Of a stretch of DNA of 5,664 nucleotides, positions 1-5,664 are shown piece after piece. A program made the translations under genes and the position numbers. Within the stretch, counting starts at the first letter, position 1, and each line of letters starts with the position of its first letter. The DNA is from Acidimicrobiaceae bacterium (GTDB taxonomy: Bacteria > Actinomycetota > Acidimicrobiia > Acidimicrobiales > RAAP-2). Below the pieces are notes generated by a model. That model was not told the DNA's origin. It saw only the letters and a program-made list of their open reading frames with translations, and did no database searches. Where the stretch lies: contig PMAL01000082.1 of NCBI GenBank assembly GCA_003152555.1, forward strand, positions 1 to 5,664. Reading direction: 5' to 3'.

Positions 1-955
1 CGGCGGCCAGGATGATCGCCGCCGAGGTGTAGGACGTGGTTTCGTCGTGGGGAAAGGTCACCCGATCGGGATAGGCCAGACCCGTCCAGTAGGTGCCATC
101 GTCGCGGCGATGGCGCGAGGTGCAGGCAAAAAGATCGAGGGCCTGACCCGTGAGGCCGAGCGCGTCGAGGGCCAGGACACACTCGGCCGTTTCGGCGGCG
201 GTCACCCAGTCACTCGTCGACACGCAGCGCACGCCGTAGTCATCCATGACGTGGCGCTCCCATCCGCCACGGATGCGCTTTTCTCCGGCGGCGCCGGCAA
301 GCGCGCCACAAAAAATCGGGTAGTACCAGTCCATGGCGAACTCGTTCTTGGGCGCGAACGCCCCGGGGTGGTGGGCCACGGCGTGACCGAGTCGTCCGGC
401 CGCCAGCTCCCACGAAGGGCGCTGCATGTCGAGGCGCTCGGCGAGCGCGACCGCACAGCGCAACGAATGAAAGATCGACGAAGATCCAGTCAGCAACGAG
501 TAAGACTCGGGGCGACCCAGGGAGTCGAGCGACCAGCGAATCGTGCCGTCGGCCACTTGCCATCGCAGCACAAATTCAATGGTGCGCTCGACCGAGGGCC
601 ACATCGTTGCGACAAAGTCCACGTCACCGGTCGCGAGTAGATAGTGATAGACGCCAGTCGCCATGTAGGCGCAGACGTTGGTGTCGAGGCGCGCGTCCTT
701 GGCCCGCTCACCGAGGTAGTAATTAAACCAACTGCCGTCACCGAGTTGCTGGTCGCGCAGCCACTCGTACGCCCGTCGCGCCTCGTCGAGGTGACCAGTG
801 ACGGTGAGGGCCATCGCCGCCTCGACGTGGTTCCACGGATCGCAGTGCCCGTGCTCAAACCACGGAATCTGTCCACTTCTCTTCTGCAGGGCCGCGAGGC
901 TATTTCCCGTGTGACGAATCTCTTGGTCGCTGAGGACGCCCGGGACACCCGACAT
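1..955 (-). CDS. Alpha/alpha-toroid protein of the prenyltransferase/squalene-cyclase repeat type, C-terminus cut off by the window edge
   Basis: I translated this frame by hand; it stays open from an ATG at 955-953 to the left edge (318 residues seen). Several segments resemble the QW-type repeats of terpene cyclases and protein prenyltransferases: QQLGDGSW (69-76), WQVADGTIRW (132-141) and RRDDGTYW (283-290). Other likely conserved blocks are DPWNHVEAAMAL (39-50), TGSSSIFHSLR (156-166), AMDWYYP (207-213) and PHDETTSYTSAA (302-313). From memory, actinobacterial relatives run to about 350 residues, so only a short tail should be missing. There is no signal peptide or membrane helix, so it should be cytosolic. 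The DxDD acid motif of squalene-hopene cyclases is absent, so cyclase or prenyltransferase activity is doubtful; an (alpha/alpha)6 carbohydrate-active enzyme is an alternative. An in-frame GTG at 976 would overlap the methyltransferase stop by 4 bp (GTGA) and add 7 residues. Neither start has a clear Shine-Dalgarno. Last gene seen of the operon. The family call is solid; the reaction is unknown. Confidence 0.8.
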   Translation of the reverse strand, partial: MSGVPGVLSDQEIRHTGNSLAALQKRSGQIPWFEHGHCDPWNHVEAAMALTVTGHLDEARRAYEWLRDQQLGDGSWFNYYLGERAKDARLDTNVCAYMATGVYHYLLATGDVDFVATMWPSVERTIEFVLRWQVADGTIRWSLDSLGRPESYSLLTGSSSIFHSLRCAVALAERLDMQRPSWELAAGRLGHAVAHHPGAFAPKNEFAMDWYYPIFCGALAGAAGEKRIRGGWERHVMDDYGVRCVSTSDWVTAAETAECVLALDALGLTGQALDLFACTSRHRRDDGTYWTGLAYPDRVTFPHDETTSYTSAAIILAA

Positions 956-972
956 GCAGTTCGTCGAGACGG

Positions 973-1695
973 TCACGGGACAACTGGCTTGGTGAGATAG
1001 ACCACGATCGACTTTCCCATGAGCGGCGAGAACACCATCTCGGCGTAGTGCGTGAGGCGAGGCCTCTTCATGATGTCCCAGACCAGCAGCCGGTGGTACG
1101 TCTTCACGACGACGTTGGTGTCGTTGGTGGTGCCCACCAGACACTTGAGCCACCAATAGGGACTGTGCAGGCCGTGGGCGTAATGGTGACCCGTCACGCG
1201 CAGCCCTACCGAACTGAGTCGCGACTGCAGCACCGAGCGGCGATAGATGCGGATGTGACCGCCGGGCACGTTGTGATACTCGTCCGACAGCGCCCAGTTG
1301 ATCAGTTCGGGACCGAAGCGCGGTACGGTGATCGCCATCGTGCCGCCGGGTCGTAGCACCCGGGTCAGTTCGCGCATCGCCGCGAGGTCGTCGGGAATGT
1401 GTTCGAGCACTTCAGAGCAAATGACTCGGTCGAACGTCGCGTCGGGAAACGGCAGGTGCAACGCGTCGCCCTGGACCGTCGCCGTAAGGGACGTATCGCT
1501 CGAGAGTTCACCGGCGACGACCATCGCGCCAAACATGGCCGAGACCCCGTCAACCTCATCGCGCCCGGCGTCGAGGGCCACGACCACCGCGCCGCGACGG
1601 GCCGCCTCAAAGGCGTGACGTCCGAATCCGCAACCGAGGTCCAATATCTTGTCGCCATCTTTGAGACCCAACTGGTCGTAGTTGGCGGTGAGCAT
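973..1695 (-). CDS. Class I SAM-dependent methyltransferase, glycosyltransferase-linked
   Basis: This 240-residue protein should transfer a methyl group from S-adenosylmethionine in the cytosol. It has a complete Rossmann-type core: motif I ILDLGCGFGRH (17-27) binds SAM, the acidic residue ending strand 2 is D42 in VVALDAG, GDALHLPFPDATFD (76-89) contains the adenine-binding acid, EVLEHIPD (95-102) is the motif after strand 4, and VLRPGG (113-118) precedes strand 5. The C-terminal third, with the aromatic stretch HSPYWWLKC (177-185), is probably the acceptor-recognition cap. The start was chosen at 1695 because the glycosyltransferase stop and this ATG share a base (TAATG) and because the fold begins just after it. 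The longer open frame from 1782 would add 29 residues inside the upstream gene that do not look like methyltransferase. There is no Shine-Dalgarno, so translation probably depends on coupling. The acceptor is unknown; by context it may be the product of the neighbouring glycosyltransferase. O-methylation of a sugar or lipid is only a guess. Confidence 0.9.
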   Translation of the reverse strand: MLTANYDQLGLKDGDKILDLGCGFGRHAFEAARRGAVVVALDAGRDEVDGVSAMFGAMVVAGELSSDTSLTATVQGDALHLPFPDATFDRVICSEVLEHIPDDLAAMRELTRVLRPGGTMAITVPRFGPELINWALSDEYHNVPGGHIRIYRRSVLQSRLSSVGLRVTGHHYAHGLHSPYWWLKCLVGTTNDTNVVVKTYHRLLVWDIMKRPRLTHYAEMVFSPLMGKSIVVYLTKPVVP

Positions 1696-3065
1696 TATTC
1701 GAAGGTCATCGATTCGGGCAACGACTGGCCCCGAAGAATGGCGTCGTAACAGGCGGCCGTGCCGCGCGCCGTCACCTGCCACGTGAACCGTTGGATGACG
1801 CGTTCACGCCCCGCGGCGCCCAGTCGTTGTCGTAGCGCGGGATCGTCGAGCAGTCGGCGAATGGCGTTCACCAGCGCGTCGGGGCTGTTGGGTTCAACCA
1901 GTAGACCGGTCTCGCCGCTCACGCCTACGACCTCGGGTAGCGCGCCACCGGTCGTCGCGACGACGGGCACGCCGCAACTCATGGCCTCGATTGCGGGCAG
2001 TGAAAAACCTTCGTAGAGGCTGGGTACGATCGCGACCTCGGCCTCGCCGTAGAGGCGGGCCAGTTGCTCGTCACTAACACCCGAGATGGTCGTGACGATG
2101 TCGCTTAAGCCCAGTCGCTCCAGCGCCATCGCGACCCGGCCCTTCTCCCGGGGGCGACCAATGACGATCAAGTCAATGTCGCGTTCGGCGCGCAGTTTGG
2201 CGATGGCTTCTAAGAGCGGGACGAGACCCTTCATGGGCACGTCGCTGCTGGACGTGACCATCAAGCGACCCTTTTTCTTCACCACGTCGTCATAGGGCCT
2301 GAACACGGTGTGGTCCACGCCCACCGGCACGACCGTCAGGCGACTGAGCGGCACCCGCATCTGCGCGTTGATGTCGACCTTGGAATTGTGCGACACCGTG
2401 AGCACGGCCGGCAGTTGCTTGACCACGCGCACCTGCATGCGCAGGAAACCGAACCAACGGCGCGTCGTGTATCGCTTCCACGCCGTGTCGGCGTGGGCGA
2501 GGGCGATTGACCGGTCGACCGTGATTGGGTGGTGCAGCGTTTCTAACACCGGCCAGCCGTCGCGGTACAGGCCCAGGATGCCGGGCCCGATGCACTGGTC
2601 GTCGTGGATGATGTCGAAGTCACGACGCCGAGACTTGAGTAGCTTCCTGATTCGCAGTGAATAGGCCAGCGGTTCACCGAAGCCGCCGCTGAGCATCACC
2701 AAGAACTCAGCCACATCGGCCAGCGAGGTGAATTCCGAGGGTGCGGGCCAGCGAAACGGATCGGGATCGCGGTAGAGGTCCAGTGCGCGAACCGGCGTGA
2801 AGCCAACGCCCTCATCGAGGATTGGCCAGGGAGGTCCGGAAAAGACCTCCACGCCGTGTCCCAGCGCCACGAGTTCACGGGTGAGGTGGCGCGTGTAGAC
2901 GCCCTGTCCGCCGCACTGGGGATTGCCCCGGTAGAGCAGGAACGCAATGCGGTACTTGCCGGGCTGGGCCGCACGCGCGGGGATGTGCGACGGGATCACG
3001 AGCGCTTTGGAGCGGGCCCAGGACGCCTTCGTCTCCTCGATGGTGTGGCGCAAGGAGTTAGACAC
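1695..3065 (-). CDS. Glycosyltransferase family 4 (GT-B fold)
   Basis: The 456-residue protein is a retaining GT-B glycosyltransferase that would move a sugar from an activated donor, usually a nucleotide sugar, to an unidentified acceptor. The N-terminal acceptor domain opens at about residue 38 with a beta strand and glycine-rich loop (YRIAFLLYRGN, then GGQGVY at 52-57). HHPITVD (178-184) lies in its second half. The C-terminal donor domain starts near VPVGVD (246-251), contains SDVPMKG (274-280), and carries the EX7E signature with E352 and E360 in YEGFSLPAIEAMSCGVPVV, followed by TGGALPEVV. No signal peptide or membrane helix is seen, so it is cytosolic or peripheral at the membrane. The GTG at 3065 is the first in-frame start after an in-frame TGA at 3071-3069 and has no good Shine-Dalgarno. 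The first 37 residues precede the conserved fold and could be partly untranslated, though their codon usage looks coding. First gene of the three-gene unit; its stop overlaps the methyltransferase start. Confidence 0.92.
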   Translation of the reverse strand: MSNSLRHTIEETKASWARSKALVIPSHIPARAAQPGKYRIAFLLYRGNPQCGGQGVYTRHLTRELVALGHGVEVFSGPPWPILDEGVGFTPVRALDLYRDPDPFRWPAPSEFTSLADVAEFLVMLSGGFGEPLAYSLRIRKLLKSRRRDFDIIHDDQCIGPGILGLYRDGWPVLETLHHPITVDRSIALAHADTAWKRYTTRRWFGFLRMQVRVVKQLPAVLTVSHNSKVDINAQMRVPLSRLTVVPVGVDHTVFRPYDDVVKKKGRLMVTSSSDVPMKGLVPLLEAIAKLRAERDIDLIVIGRPREKGRVAMALERLGLSDIVTTISGVSDEQLARLYGEAEVAIVPSLYEGFSLPAIEAMSCGVPVVATTGGALPEVVGVSGETGLLVEPNSPDALVNAIRRLLDDPALRQRLGAAGRERVIQRFTWQVTARGTAACYDAILRGQSLPESMTFE

Positions 3066-3091
3066 GGGTCAACTTTCGGTCTGGGCGAAGT

Positions 3092-3106
3092 CATCCATTC
3101 TCCCCC
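3092..3106 (-). promoter_or_regulatory. Shine-Dalgarno-like purine run and two ATGs in the glycosyltransferase leader
   Basis: On the minus strand GGGGGAG (3106-3100) lies 5 bases from an ATG at 3094-3092 and 1 base from an ATG at 3098-3096. The ATG at 3094 has ideal spacing but is out of frame with the glycosyltransferase; its frame ends at 2996. The ATG at 3098 is in frame but closes after nine codons (MDDFAQTES) at TGA 3071-3069, three bases before the GTG used as the glycosyltransferase start. This may be a coupled leader ORF, a start region broken by a nonsense change, or chance. Confidence 0.3.
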
Positions 3107-3154
3107 ATTTGCCACAACCGCACAAATGCCCACCACGGCCCCAATCTCAGTGAC

Positions 3155-3160
3155 TACGCT
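3155..3160 (+). promoter_or_regulatory. Candidate -10 hexamer for leaderless transcription of the acyl-CoA dehydrogenase gene
   Basis: TACGCT fits the actinobacterial TANNNT -10 pattern and ends 7 bases before the ATG at 3168, which would place the transcript start at or next to that ATG. The absence of any Shine-Dalgarno before the ATG agrees with a leaderless mRNA. No clear -35 is visible at the usual spacing (3132-3137 reads accacg). A hexamer this loose occurs often by chance. Confidence 0.4.
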
Positions 3161-3167
3161 GCCGTTT

Positions 3168-4400
3168 ATGGATCTCACGTACCCCGAAGAAGCCGAATCG
3201 TTCCGCGTCGAAATTCGCGAATGGTTAGAAGAGAACCTGCCGTCAGGTTGGTTCGACCCCGGATTCACCATGAGTAAAGAGGAGCACGCGGCCTTTAACC
3301 AGACCTGGACCGAGACGCTCTTCAAGGGCGGCTGGATCTGCGCCGGTTGGCCGGAAGAATATGGCGGCAAGGGACTTTCGCTACTCCAGCAAGTGGTGCT
3401 CAACGAGGAGTTCGCCAAGGCCAACGCGCCGATGCGTGCCGACTTCTTCGGCGACACCCTGGTGGGTCCGACCATTCTTCAGTGGGGCACGCAAGAACAG
3501 AAGAAGGAGTTCATCCCGGGCATCTTGGCGGGCACCACCGGCTGGTGCCAAGGATTCTCCGAACCAAACTCGGGCTCGGACCTCGCCAGCCTCAAGACCA
3601 GTGCGGTGCTCGACGGCGACGAGTGGGTCATCAACGGCCAAAAGGTCTGGACCACGCAGGCCCAGCACGCCGACTACGTCTTCTTGTTGGCCCGCACCGA
3701 TCCCGACGCCCCCCAGCACGCCGGCATCAGCTACCTGCTGGTGCCCATGCACCAAGACGGCGTGGACGTTCGCCCGATCACCCAGGTTGACGGGTCGGCC
3801 GAGTTCAACGAGGTCTTCTTCACCAACGCGAAGTGCAACAAGGACAACGTCATCGGCGGGGTCAACAACGGGTGGAAGGTCGCCATGACGACGCTCGGCT
3901 TCGAGCGCGGGTCGTCATCAACCACCGGTTACCGCCGGTTCCTAAAGGAGTGGGAGCTCATCGTCGACGAAGCGGTACAACACAACAAGATCAAGGACGA
4001 GCGCACGCGCGACAATCTGGTGAAGGCCTGGCAGAACGTCAAGATCATGCAGATCAACGGGTACCGCTCGCTGACCGACGGGCTGAATAACACCCACAAC
4101 GCCGCCCTGTTGGGCGCGTGCAACAAGATGTTCTGGTCCGAGGCCCACCGCGCCACGATGGAACTGGCCCTCGACGTCATGGGCATGCAGGCCCAGATCC
4201 TCACCGGCAAGGGCGAGATGGCCGGTCCGCTCGCGGGCAGCCGTCGCGGTAGGGCCGACTATCCCGTTTCGGAGTTGCAGGCCTCGTTCTTCTTCTCGCG
4301 CTCCGAGACCATTTGGGGCGGTACCGCGGAGATTCAGCGCAACATCATTGGCGAACGCGCCCTAGGGCTGCCGAAAGAACCCAAGCCCCAGCGGGTTTAG
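3168..4400 (+). CDS. Acyl-CoA dehydrogenase (FadE-type flavoprotein)
   Basis: This 410-residue cytosolic flavoenzyme should oxidise an acyl-CoA to the trans-2-enoyl-CoA using FAD, passing electrons to electron-transfer flavoprotein. The helical N-terminal domain starts at once (MDLTYPEEAESF). The middle beta domain carries the FAD/substrate signature WCQGFSEPNSGSDLASL (126-142). The C-terminal helical domain ends with SRSETIWGGTAEIQRNIIGE (377-396), which resembles the family's FAD-contacting signature. The place of the usual MCAD-type catalytic glutamate is glycine (G384). E246 in LGFERG (243-248) is probably the base, as in isovaleryl-CoA dehydrogenase and some mycobacterial FadE enzymes. 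Length is normal for the family. The start is the ATG at 3168, because conserved sequence begins there; an ATG at 3126 would add 14 low-complexity residues. It lacks a Shine-Dalgarno and is probably leaderless. Its stop interlocks with that of the opposing transporter gene. No other beta-oxidation genes are in view, so the substrate (fatty acid, branched acid or sterol side chain) cannot be assigned. Confidence 0.94.
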   Translation: MDLTYPEEAESFRVEIREWLEENLPSGWFDPGFTMSKEEHAAFNQTWTETLFKGGWICAGWPEEYGGKGLSLLQQVVLNEEFAKANAPMRADFFGDTLVGPTILQWGTQEQKKEFIPGILAGTTGWCQGFSEPNSGSDLASLKTSAVLDGDEWVINGQKVWTTQAQHADYVFLLARTDPDAPQHAGISYLLVPMHQDGVDVRPITQVDGSAEFNEVFFTNAKCNKDNVIGGVNNGWKVAMTTLGFERGSSSTTGYRRFLKEWELIVDEAVQHNKIKDERTRDNLVKAWQNVKIMQINGYRSLTDGLNNTHNAALLGACNKMFWSEAHRATMELALDVMGMQAQILTGKGEMAGPLAGSRRGRADYPVSELQASFFFSRSETIWGGTAEIQRNIIGERALGLPKEPKPQRV

Positions 4401-5641
4401 ACCGATAGCAGCACGCGTTCGCTGCGGTTGGTTTGTCGCAGTACCAGTACGAGCCAGAGTCCCGTGAGCAACGTGAGGAAGGCGCCCAAGAAGATCCCGA
4501 TGCGCGGGTTGGTTGCCGCGATCAAGATCCCGACGAGCGGCGCGCCGATGGGCGTGGTGCCGAGAAAGGCGATGCTGTAAAGACTCATCACGCGACCACG
4601 CATCTGTTGGCCGGAGTTGAGTTGCAAGGTTGAGTTGGCGGAGGACACGAACGCGATGGAGCAGGCGCCGGTAGGTATGAGCGCCAACTCCGCCAAGAGG
4701 ATGGTGGGCGCGAAGGCCACCAACGTCATGAAGAAACCAAAGGCCACGGCGAGCAGGGCGAGCAGCTTTGGCGTGGGGCGCGAACGATGCGCCACCAAGA
4801 GTCCGCCAATGACGGCGCCCACCCCCATACAGCCCATCAATATTCCGTACTGCGCCGCCGACTTCTGGTGGAACGTCACGTGGGCCAGCAACGGCAACGT
4901 CACCGTGAAGTTGAACGCGAAGGTACCCACCACGCTCACCGCGATGATGATATTGCGCAGTTGGGGGGTTGCGAAGACGTACTTCAGTCCGAGACGGAGC
5001 TGACCCGGCAGGCGCTGGACGATCTGCATGGGCAGTAGTTCGCCGCGGCGCATGAGCGCGAGCGCGAGTATCACCGCGACGTAGGAGGCGGCGTTGGTGT
5101 AGAAACATGCGGCGGTACCCACCAGGGCAATGAGACCGGCGGCCACGCTCGGACCAATGACGCGACCCGAGTTCATCAAGACGCTGTTAAGGCTCACGGC
5201 GTTCGCAATCAGGTCCCGGCCAACCATCTCCTGGACAAAGGCCTGGCGGGCCGGCACGTCGAAGAGATTGACGAAGCCGAGTAGGCCAGCCAGCACGAAG
5301 ACCGTGTCGACCGTGACGTGATGGGTCGTCATCAGCAGTCCCAACGTGAGCGCGAGTAGACCGGCGACCGTCTGGGTGCAGTAAAGGATGCGACGCTTCT
5401 CATGACGGTCGGCCACGAGTCCGCCGTAGGTGCCGAAGAGCAGAATTGGCACGTACTGCAGCGCGACCGCGAATCCCAGGTCCACCGATGAACCGGTGAG
5501 TTGCAGGATCAACCAACCCTGGGCCACCGACTGCATCCAGGTTCCCGAGACGGAAATGAGTTGGCCCACGAAGAACAGGCGGAAGTTGCGCACGCTGAGC
5601 GCCGCAAAGGTCTTGGACGAGAAACGTTGCGCGGCGCTCAC
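4397..5641 (-). CDS. Major facilitator superfamily transporter, MFS_3 (EntS-like) family
   Basis: The 414-residue inner-membrane protein should be a proton-coupled exporter of a small molecule. The N-terminus has the family's hallmark, NFRLFFVGQLISVSGTWMQS (19-38), then QGWL and an LTGSS turn. MFS motif A is GGLVADRHEKRR (73-84) between helices 2 and 3. NLFDVPARQAFVQEMV (125-140) lies in the loop after helix 4, as in other MFS_3 members. About twelve hydrophobic segments can be traced, roughly at 20-38, 52-71, 88-104, 110-126, 155-175, 178-197, 228-250, 264-285, 292-310, 312-335, 350-373 and 378-400, so the gene is complete. The GTG start at 5641 overlaps the TGA of an upstream frame by 4 bp (GTGA), with GGAAGAG just upstream as a possible ribosome binding site. 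Its stop (TAA, 4399-4397) overlaps that of the convergent dehydrogenase. Substrate unknown; relatives export siderophores or drugs, or are uncharacterised. Confidence 0.93.
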   Translation of the reverse strand: MSAAQRFSSKTFAALSVRNFRLFFVGQLISVSGTWMQSVAQGWLILQLTGSSVDLGFAVALQYVPILLFGTYGGLVADRHEKRRILYCTQTVAGLLALTLGLLMTTHHVTVDTVFVLAGLLGFVNLFDVPARQAFVQEMVGRDLIANAVSLNSVLMNSGRVIGPSVAAGLIALVGTAACFYTNAASYVAVILALALMRRGELLPMQIVQRLPGQLRLGLKYVFATPQLRNIIIAVSVVGTFAFNFTVTLPLLAHVTFHQKSAAQYGILMGCMGVGAVIGGLLVAHRSRPTPKLLALLAVAFGFFMTLVAFAPTILLAELALIPTGACSIAFVSSANSTLQLNSGQQMRGRVMSLYSIAFLGTTPIGAPLVGILIAATNPRIGIFLGAFLTLLTGLWLVLVLRQTNRSERVLLSV

Positions 5642-5664
5642 GACTCTTCCATCAAGCGCTCGAG
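5638..5664 (-). CDS. C-terminal end of an upstream gene (partial, only 8 codons visible)
   Basis: The frame entering from the right edge on the minus strand reads LERLMEES and stops at TGA (5640-5638), overlapping the GTG of the MFS gene as GTGA. Four-base overlaps of this sort are typical of real operon pairs, and the codons look coding. Eight residues are too few to name the protein. A MarR-type regulator is common upstream of such exporters and would suit a charged helical tail, but that is context guesswork. Confidence 0.5.
   Translation of the reverse strand, partial: LERLMEES

Larger units (their letters stand above)
3066..3167. promoter_or_regulatory. Divergent intergenic control region between the glycosyltransferase operon and the acyl-CoA dehydrogenase gene
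   Basis: This 102-bp gap separates two divergent genes and must hold promoters for both unless the glycosyltransferase promoter lies inside the dehydrogenase gene. For the plus-strand gene a TANNNT hexamer sits just before the ATG (separate entry). For the minus strand I found no convincing -10/-35 pair; the best is TTGTGC, 17 bases, GAGAAT, which is weak. A 6-bp inverted repeat, CATTTG (3106-3111) and CAAATG (3123-3128) with an 11-base spacer, is centred here, but arms this short can arise by chance. On the minus strand a purine run, GGGGGAG (3106-3100), precedes two ATGs that do not lead cleanly into the glycosyltransferase frame. Confidence 0.6.

Noticed and set aside
47..640. Open plus-strand frame of 197 codons at the left end
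   Set aside because: It lies antisense to the toroid gene, whose hand-translated minus frame shows clear repeats and family motifs; the plus-strand product is low-complexity, rich in R, G and H, typical of a GC-rich shadow frame.
1696..1782. Longer methyltransferase start at 1782
   Set aside because: It would place 29 arginine-rich residues inside the end of the glycosyltransferase gene; the TAATG junction at 1695 and the fold boundary give a better start.
2996..3094. Short minus-strand frame from the ATG at 3094 that has the best-spaced Shine-Dalgarno
   Set aside because: Its 32 codons give an arginine/proline-rich peptide and overlap the glycosyltransferase in another frame; kept only as part of the leader puzzle, not called as a gene.
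2856..3167. Upstream extension of the dehydrogenase frame, open back to an ATG at 2856
   Set aside because: It runs antisense through the start of the glycosyltransferase and adds residues that do not resemble an acyl-CoA dehydrogenase; the conserved N-terminus begins at the ATG at 3168.
4380..4420. Search for a bidirectional terminator hairpin at the convergent 3' ends
   Set aside because: No strong GC stem followed by a T run was seen on either strand; the stops themselves overlap.
4362..5108. Minus-strand open frame of 248 codons within the transporter gene
   Set aside because: It is out of frame with the MFS gene and rich in R, H and A without hydrophobic helices; the MFS frame has motif A and twelve membrane segments.
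1..5664. CRISPR arrays, tRNA or rRNA genes, insertion sequences, transposase fragments, long direct repeats
   Set aside because: Scanned by eye on both strands; nothing with the regular spacing, cloverleaf or terminal inverted repeats needed, and almost every base is in a convincing coding gene.

Overview
The window is GC-rich by eye, with tightly packed genes, frequent GTG starts, stop/start overlaps and few Shine-Dalgarno sequences. Together with the gene families present, this suggests a high-GC actinobacterium. An acidimicrobial or other environmental lineage fits best, but that is an inference from style and remembered family resemblance, not a database result.

Layout. (1) Positions 1 to 3065, minus strand, hold a three-gene unit transcribed from about 3065 toward position 1. 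It encodes a GT-B family 4 glycosyltransferase, then a class I SAM-dependent methyltransferase (joined by TAATG), then an alpha/alpha-toroid 'prenyltransferase/squalene-cyclase repeat' protein that runs off the left edge. The junctions are so tight that the three are almost certainly one operon, probably acting on a common glycosylated product that is not known. (2) Positions 3066 to 3167 are a 102-bp divergent control region. It has a plausible leaderless promoter for the plus-strand gene and a puzzling 5' leader for the glycosyltransferase. (3) Positions 3168 to 4400, plus strand, encode a complete acyl-CoA dehydrogenase of the FadE type. (4) Positions 4397 to 5641, minus strand, encode a complete 12-helix MFS_3 transporter whose stop codon interlocks with that of the dehydrogenase. 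(5) The last 27 bases carry the C-terminal codons of an upstream minus-strand gene that overlaps the transporter start by 4 bp.

The glycosyltransferase, methyltransferase and toroid genes form the most interesting unit: a compact candidate pathway for a modified glycan or glycolipid. The dehydrogenase and the transporter look like ordinary metabolic and export genes and need not be linked to it. No RNA genes, CRISPR arrays, insertion sequences or convincing intrinsic terminators were seen. The only gene-free stretch is the 102-bp divergent region.
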